From Thaumasiovibrio subtropicus (GTDB lineage Bacteria; Pseudomonadota; Gammaproteobacteria; Enterobacterales; Vibrionaceae), in contig NZ_AP023055.1 of the NCBI RefSeq assembly GCF_019703835.1, positions 1,550,001-1,614,000 on the forward strand: a stretch of DNA of 64,000 bases. The letters are read 5' to 3'. The translations under genes were made by a program, and so were the position numbers. The notes below the pieces were generated by a model that had not been told where the DNA came from, did not search any database, and was given only the letters and a program-made list of their open reading frames with translations. This document shows, one piece after another, positions 61,233 through 64,000 of the stretch; the stretch's first letter is position 1; each line of letters begins with the position of its first letter.

Positions 61233-61634
61233 TTAAGCGTTATCAAACAAGACTGACAAGCTATCTAAACTGATTGGGCGGCCTTTTCCATTCAAAGACG
61301 TTCCCGTAATCTGTGCAGCAACAACCAGTTTGTCATCAGCACTACGGAAGATATCTTGGTGAAAAACAAAACGAATTTTTGACACGCGTTCAACACGTAC
61401 GCCGACCCAGAACTTATCGCCACTGGTTAATGACGTCTTATAATCCAGCTCTGCGCGTGTCACCACCAAATTAATGTCATCTTTAGCAAGCTGCGCGAAG
61501 TCGACGCCTTTATCGAGCAAAAACTCGTGTCGAGCATGCTCTAGATAGTTTTGATAGACACTGTTATTAACGATGCCTTGTAGATCGCACTCATAATCAC
61601 GCACTTTAAAATCAAGAACGAATTCGTATTCCAT
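61233..61634 (-). CDS. Hot-dog-fold acyl-CoA thioesterase (FadM/YbgC type)
   Basis: 133 residues of the 4-hydroxybenzoyl-CoA thioesterase family. VRDYECDLQGIVNNSVYQNYLEHARHEFL is the signature region; the catalytic Asp usually found in the D-x-x-G-x-V/H-N-x-x-Y motif reads DLQGIVNNSVY here. It would hydrolyse acyl-CoA thioesters. AGGAGA precedes the ATG at 61634, which begins the conserved part. It is upstream of no obvious partner; a role near the acyl-CoA genes of this window is not implied by distance. Confidence 0.86.
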   Translation of the reverse strand: MEYEFVLDFKVRDYECDLQGIVNNSVYQNYLEHARHEFLLDKGVDFAQLAKDDINLVVTRAELDYKTSLTSGDKFWVGVRVERVSKIRFVFHQDIFRSADDKLVVAAQITGTSLNGKGRPISLDSLSVLFDNA

Positions 61635-61810
61635 GAGATAATTCTCTCCTATTAAAGCCACCACATACTGATTCTTATATACCCAACCCAAGCGACAATT
61701 TAGCAAGAAAAAACGGAACAGCTTCGGTGTTTGAAAAAAATCGGATGTTGCTGAGCAAGCATATTGAAGTGGCTTGAGTATATCACTTCGCTCTCAGAGA
61801 ACTGGCAGGA

Positions 61811-64000
61811 TCAGTAGATAAGTTGTTGCTGTGCTTGGACGTGCGCAACAACCTCTTTTCCACTCATGGGCTTTGCAAAGTAGTAACCTTGAATGAGGTT
61901 ACAACCTCCCTCACGTAGATAACTTAGCTGCGCTTCTGTTTCGACCCCCTCCGCGACCACCGTCATATCCAGACCCGCAGCTAGACTCAGCATAAAATCA
62001 ATGACTTGCTCATCTCTCGCTCTGCCCACACCTTGGACAAAAGTGCGGTCTATTTTCAGATAATTAAGCTGCAAGTGTGACAAATAAGAGAGCGACGAGT
62101 AACCCGTTCCGAAGTCATCAAGCGCGATTTTCACGCCCAACTGCCGAAGCGCATTAATTTGTGAAATGGCTTCTTCACTATCCGTAAACAAGGTGTACTC
62201 CGTCATTTCCACAGTGAGATATTGAGGTGAAACACTCTCTCTTTTACAAAGCTGGTCAATATGATGCGCCAACATAGGATCACTGAACTGCTTGGCTGAC
62301 AAGTTCACTGCGACATGGGATAAATGAATACCTTGTCGTTGCCACTCAGCAAACTGCACTATCGCCGTCTCCAACACCCACCAACCAAGTTCAATGATTA
62401 ATGAACTCTCCTCAGCCAACGGAATAAACTTGGCGGGAGACACTCGCCCTAGTTCTGGATGAGACCAGCGCAGCAATGCCTCTACACTGACAGGCCGACG
62501 ATCAAACGCCGAATAGATGGGTTGATAGTGCAACTCCAGCTGCTCATTGTGAAGCGCACCGCGAAGCGCTGCCTCTAACTGCCGCCGCTCTAGAATCTTC
62601 GATTTCATATCCGGTTCATAAACAAGCAAACCGCTACTGCGTTCGGCTATCGCTTCAGCTAGAGCAATCTCCGCGTACTCCACTAGCTGACTCGCGGTCT
62701 TGGCAATACCAGGAAAACCGCATACGCCCGCAGTGACTCCCAATGACTTAATTTCGTTCATGCAATAATAAGGCGCTTGGAGTGCTTGTCGAATGCGTAA
62801 AAAACGTGTCATCGCAATCTCCTGCACTTCTTCAGCGAACAGAATAAAGAACGCATTGTCAGCAAATCGCGCTATCACCGTCTTTTCATCAGCAAAGTCT
62901 TCAAGCCGCAGTCCCGCTTCACAGATCAACCGGTCGCCGAGCTCTAAACCACCCACTTGATGACGTTCGTAAGCACCATGAAGATAAAAGTGCCCCACAT
63001 GGAGCGGCTCTTCTTGCTCACATCGCGATTCAAGTTCCATTAGCATCGCATGTCGGTTAGGCAACTTAGTGAGCTCATCAATACGCATCTCCTGCTTAAT
63101 ACGGCCTTCATTCATCACAGAGGCGGTAATATCTTCAACATAGCTAATGACACGGCAGGTAGTTGCATGCCAAGAAACACAGCGCCACTTATAAAAACGA
63201 CTCCCACTGGGTGAATCCACTTTTGTCACACGCTGAAAGCACAGGCGTTGTGAATCCTGCTCTTTGCAATGTTTAAAGTAGTTCTCGATCGGATATAAAA
63301 CGGGAGCAAATAGCCGCAGCATCTCTTCAGGCCAAAGAGACACGGATTTATCTACCATCTGCTCAATGCCTTTGAGGTTGAGTTGCGCAAACATCCCCAA
63401 TGCCGTAGCATTTATACGCGCAATTTTTGTTTCTGCGCGCCATTCGATCACACCATAAGGTGAGTGTTCAAATAGCACCTGATTGCAAGCTTGTGTTTTT
63501 CCCAAACGTGCGGCTTGCTGTGACAGCAGCCTTTCAGCCTCATCAAAATGTGCCTTAACTTGTGCGACTTCACGATTCATGACATTGATCATGGGTAACA
63601 TTGGCATACTTTTTTCACGCGCAAGTCTACGGAACGGAAAAAGTAAGCTATGACTAAATACCCCCCACAACGCGACGAGAAATAACCCCACTGCAGCTAA
63701 GTTAATCATCATCTGCTCTAATGCCTGTGTCTTAGCGGCTTCAAAAACACTTTGTGTCGGAAGGCCAACGAGCAATTGAGGAGAGCGAGTAAACTCATCG
63801 GGATAGAGAGGCTGATGCACAAACAAGCGCTTGGTACCCTCTTCATCCGCCAAGACAAACGCCCCGCTCTCGAGTAGTGCAGCATTAATATCGATATTAT
63901 TCAGCACTTCGCCTTCTGATAAGGTACTACTCCCTTCAATCGCGATCACTTGCCCATGTTCATCGGCAACCACCAATAATGACCCCCTTGGGATTTCCAT
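61811..64000 (-). CDS. GGDEF/EAL cyclic-di-GMP protein, N terminus beyond the window
   Basis: 729 residues are visible and the frame may continue past base 64000. It shows the end of a periplasmic sensor domain, a membrane helix (MINLAAVGLFLVALWGVF), a PAS-like region, then a GGDEF domain whose signature reads RFADNAFF and is therefore degenerate, then an EAL domain with VEALLRW, NLSAKQF, EMTEYTLF, DDFGTGYSSLSYL, KIDRTFV and EGVETEAQ. The phosphodiesterase site is intact and the cyclase site is not, so it should degrade cyclic di-GMP, with the GGDEF part perhaps as a GTP sensor. Inner membrane. Confidence 0.93.
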   Translation of the reverse strand: MEIPRGSLLVVADEHGQVIAIEGSSTLSEGEVLNNIDINAALLESGAFVLADEEGTKRLFVHQPLYPDEFTRSPQLLVGLPTQSVFEAAKTQALEQMMINLAAVGLFLVALWGVFSHSLLFPFRRLAREKSMPMLPMINVMNREVAQVKAHFDEAERLLSQQAARLGKTQACNQVLFEHSPYGVIEWRAETKIARINATALGMFAQLNLKGIEQMVDKSVSLWPEEMLRLFAPVLYPIENYFKHCKEQDSQRLCFQRVTKVDSPSGSRFYKWRCVSWHATTCRVISYVEDITASVMNEGRIKQEMRIDELTKLPNRHAMLMELESRCEQEEPLHVGHFYLHGAYERHQVGGLELGDRLICEAGLRLEDFADEKTVIARFADNAFFILFAEEVQEIAMTRFLRIRQALQAPYYCMNEIKSLGVTAGVCGFPGIAKTASQLVEYAEIALAEAIAERSSGLLVYEPDMKSKILERRQLEAALRGALHNEQLELHYQPIYSAFDRRPVSVEALLRWSHPELGRVSPAKFIPLAEESSLIIELGWWVLETAIVQFAEWQRQGIHLSHVAVNLSAKQFSDPMLAHHIDQLCKRESVSPQYLTVEMTEYTLFTDSEEAISQINALRQLGVKIALDDFGTGYSSLSYLSHLQLNYLKIDRTFVQGVGRARDEQVIDFMLSLAAGLDMTVVAEGVETEAQLSYLREGGCNLIQGYYFAKPMSGKEVVAHVQAQQQLIY

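Overview
The window looks like chromosomal DNA of a marine gammaproteobacterium, most likely Vibrionaceae (Vibrio, Grimontia, Enterovibrio or a relative). The grounds are a phaB-phaA-phaP-phaC polyhydroxybutyrate operon in the order usual for vibrios, a GMP reductase of gammaproteobacterial type, small proteins resembling DUF1496, DUF3283 and DUF5718, and several hybrid histidine kinases. Species assignment is inference. I see no rRNA, tRNA, CRISPR array, insertion sequence or phage.

Layout. (1) 1-13.1 kb, all on the minus strand: a carbohydrate-utilisation locus with a LacI-type regulator (cut by the window edge), a very long GH94 phosphorylase, a MalK/UgpC-type ABC ATPase, a large lipoprotein with C-terminal carbohydrate-binding-like domains, a formylglycine sulfatase and a BglX-type GH3 beta-glucosidase. 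Perfect GAAACGTTTC palindromes lie upstream of the ATPase gene and a near copy upstream of the regulator. A long GH94 enzyme, a GH3 enzyme and LacI together suggest beta-1,2-glucan (sophoro-oligosaccharide) use, but this is unproven. (2) 13.4-17 kb: a DEDDh exonuclease, then an AT-rich island with an unfamiliar HTH/coiled-coil protein and a decayed NYN-nuclease gene. (3) 17-22.2 kb: a pseudouridine synthase, a VOC protein, small hypotheticals and a lipoprotein pair. (4) 22.7-29.1 kb: a full MoxR-Bat operon. (5) 29.3-36.2 kb: small proteins, a divergent NRAMP-like transporter, GtrA-like and nucleotidyltransferase genes, a VOC enzyme, and a thiolase/acetoacetyl-CoA transferase operon. (6) 36.5-43 kb: an ArsR-type regulator, a DEAD-box helicase, a DUF1496 protein, an OFA-type MFS carrier and a hybrid kinase. 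(7) 43.1-47.4 kb: the PHB operon. (8) 48-64 kb: guaC, small hypotheticals, a three-gene sensory operon (outer-membrane barrel, periplasmic binding protein, hybrid kinase), yegD, an orphan ProX-like protein, DUF5718, a thioesterase and a GGDEF/EAL protein cut by the window end.

Metabolic links. The PHB operon (acetyl-CoA to acetoacetyl-CoA to 3-hydroxybutyryl-CoA to polymer) and the thiolase-atoD-atoA operon (acetoacetate to acetoacetyl-CoA to acetyl-CoA) sit about 9 kb apart and share the acetoacetyl-CoA node. The strongest candidates for something undescribed are the HTH/coiled-coil plus NYN cassette, the NRAMP-like carrier with a rewritten metal site, the guaC leader whose predicted +1 falls at the foot of a terminator-like hairpin, and the large lipoprotein of unknown catalytic family.
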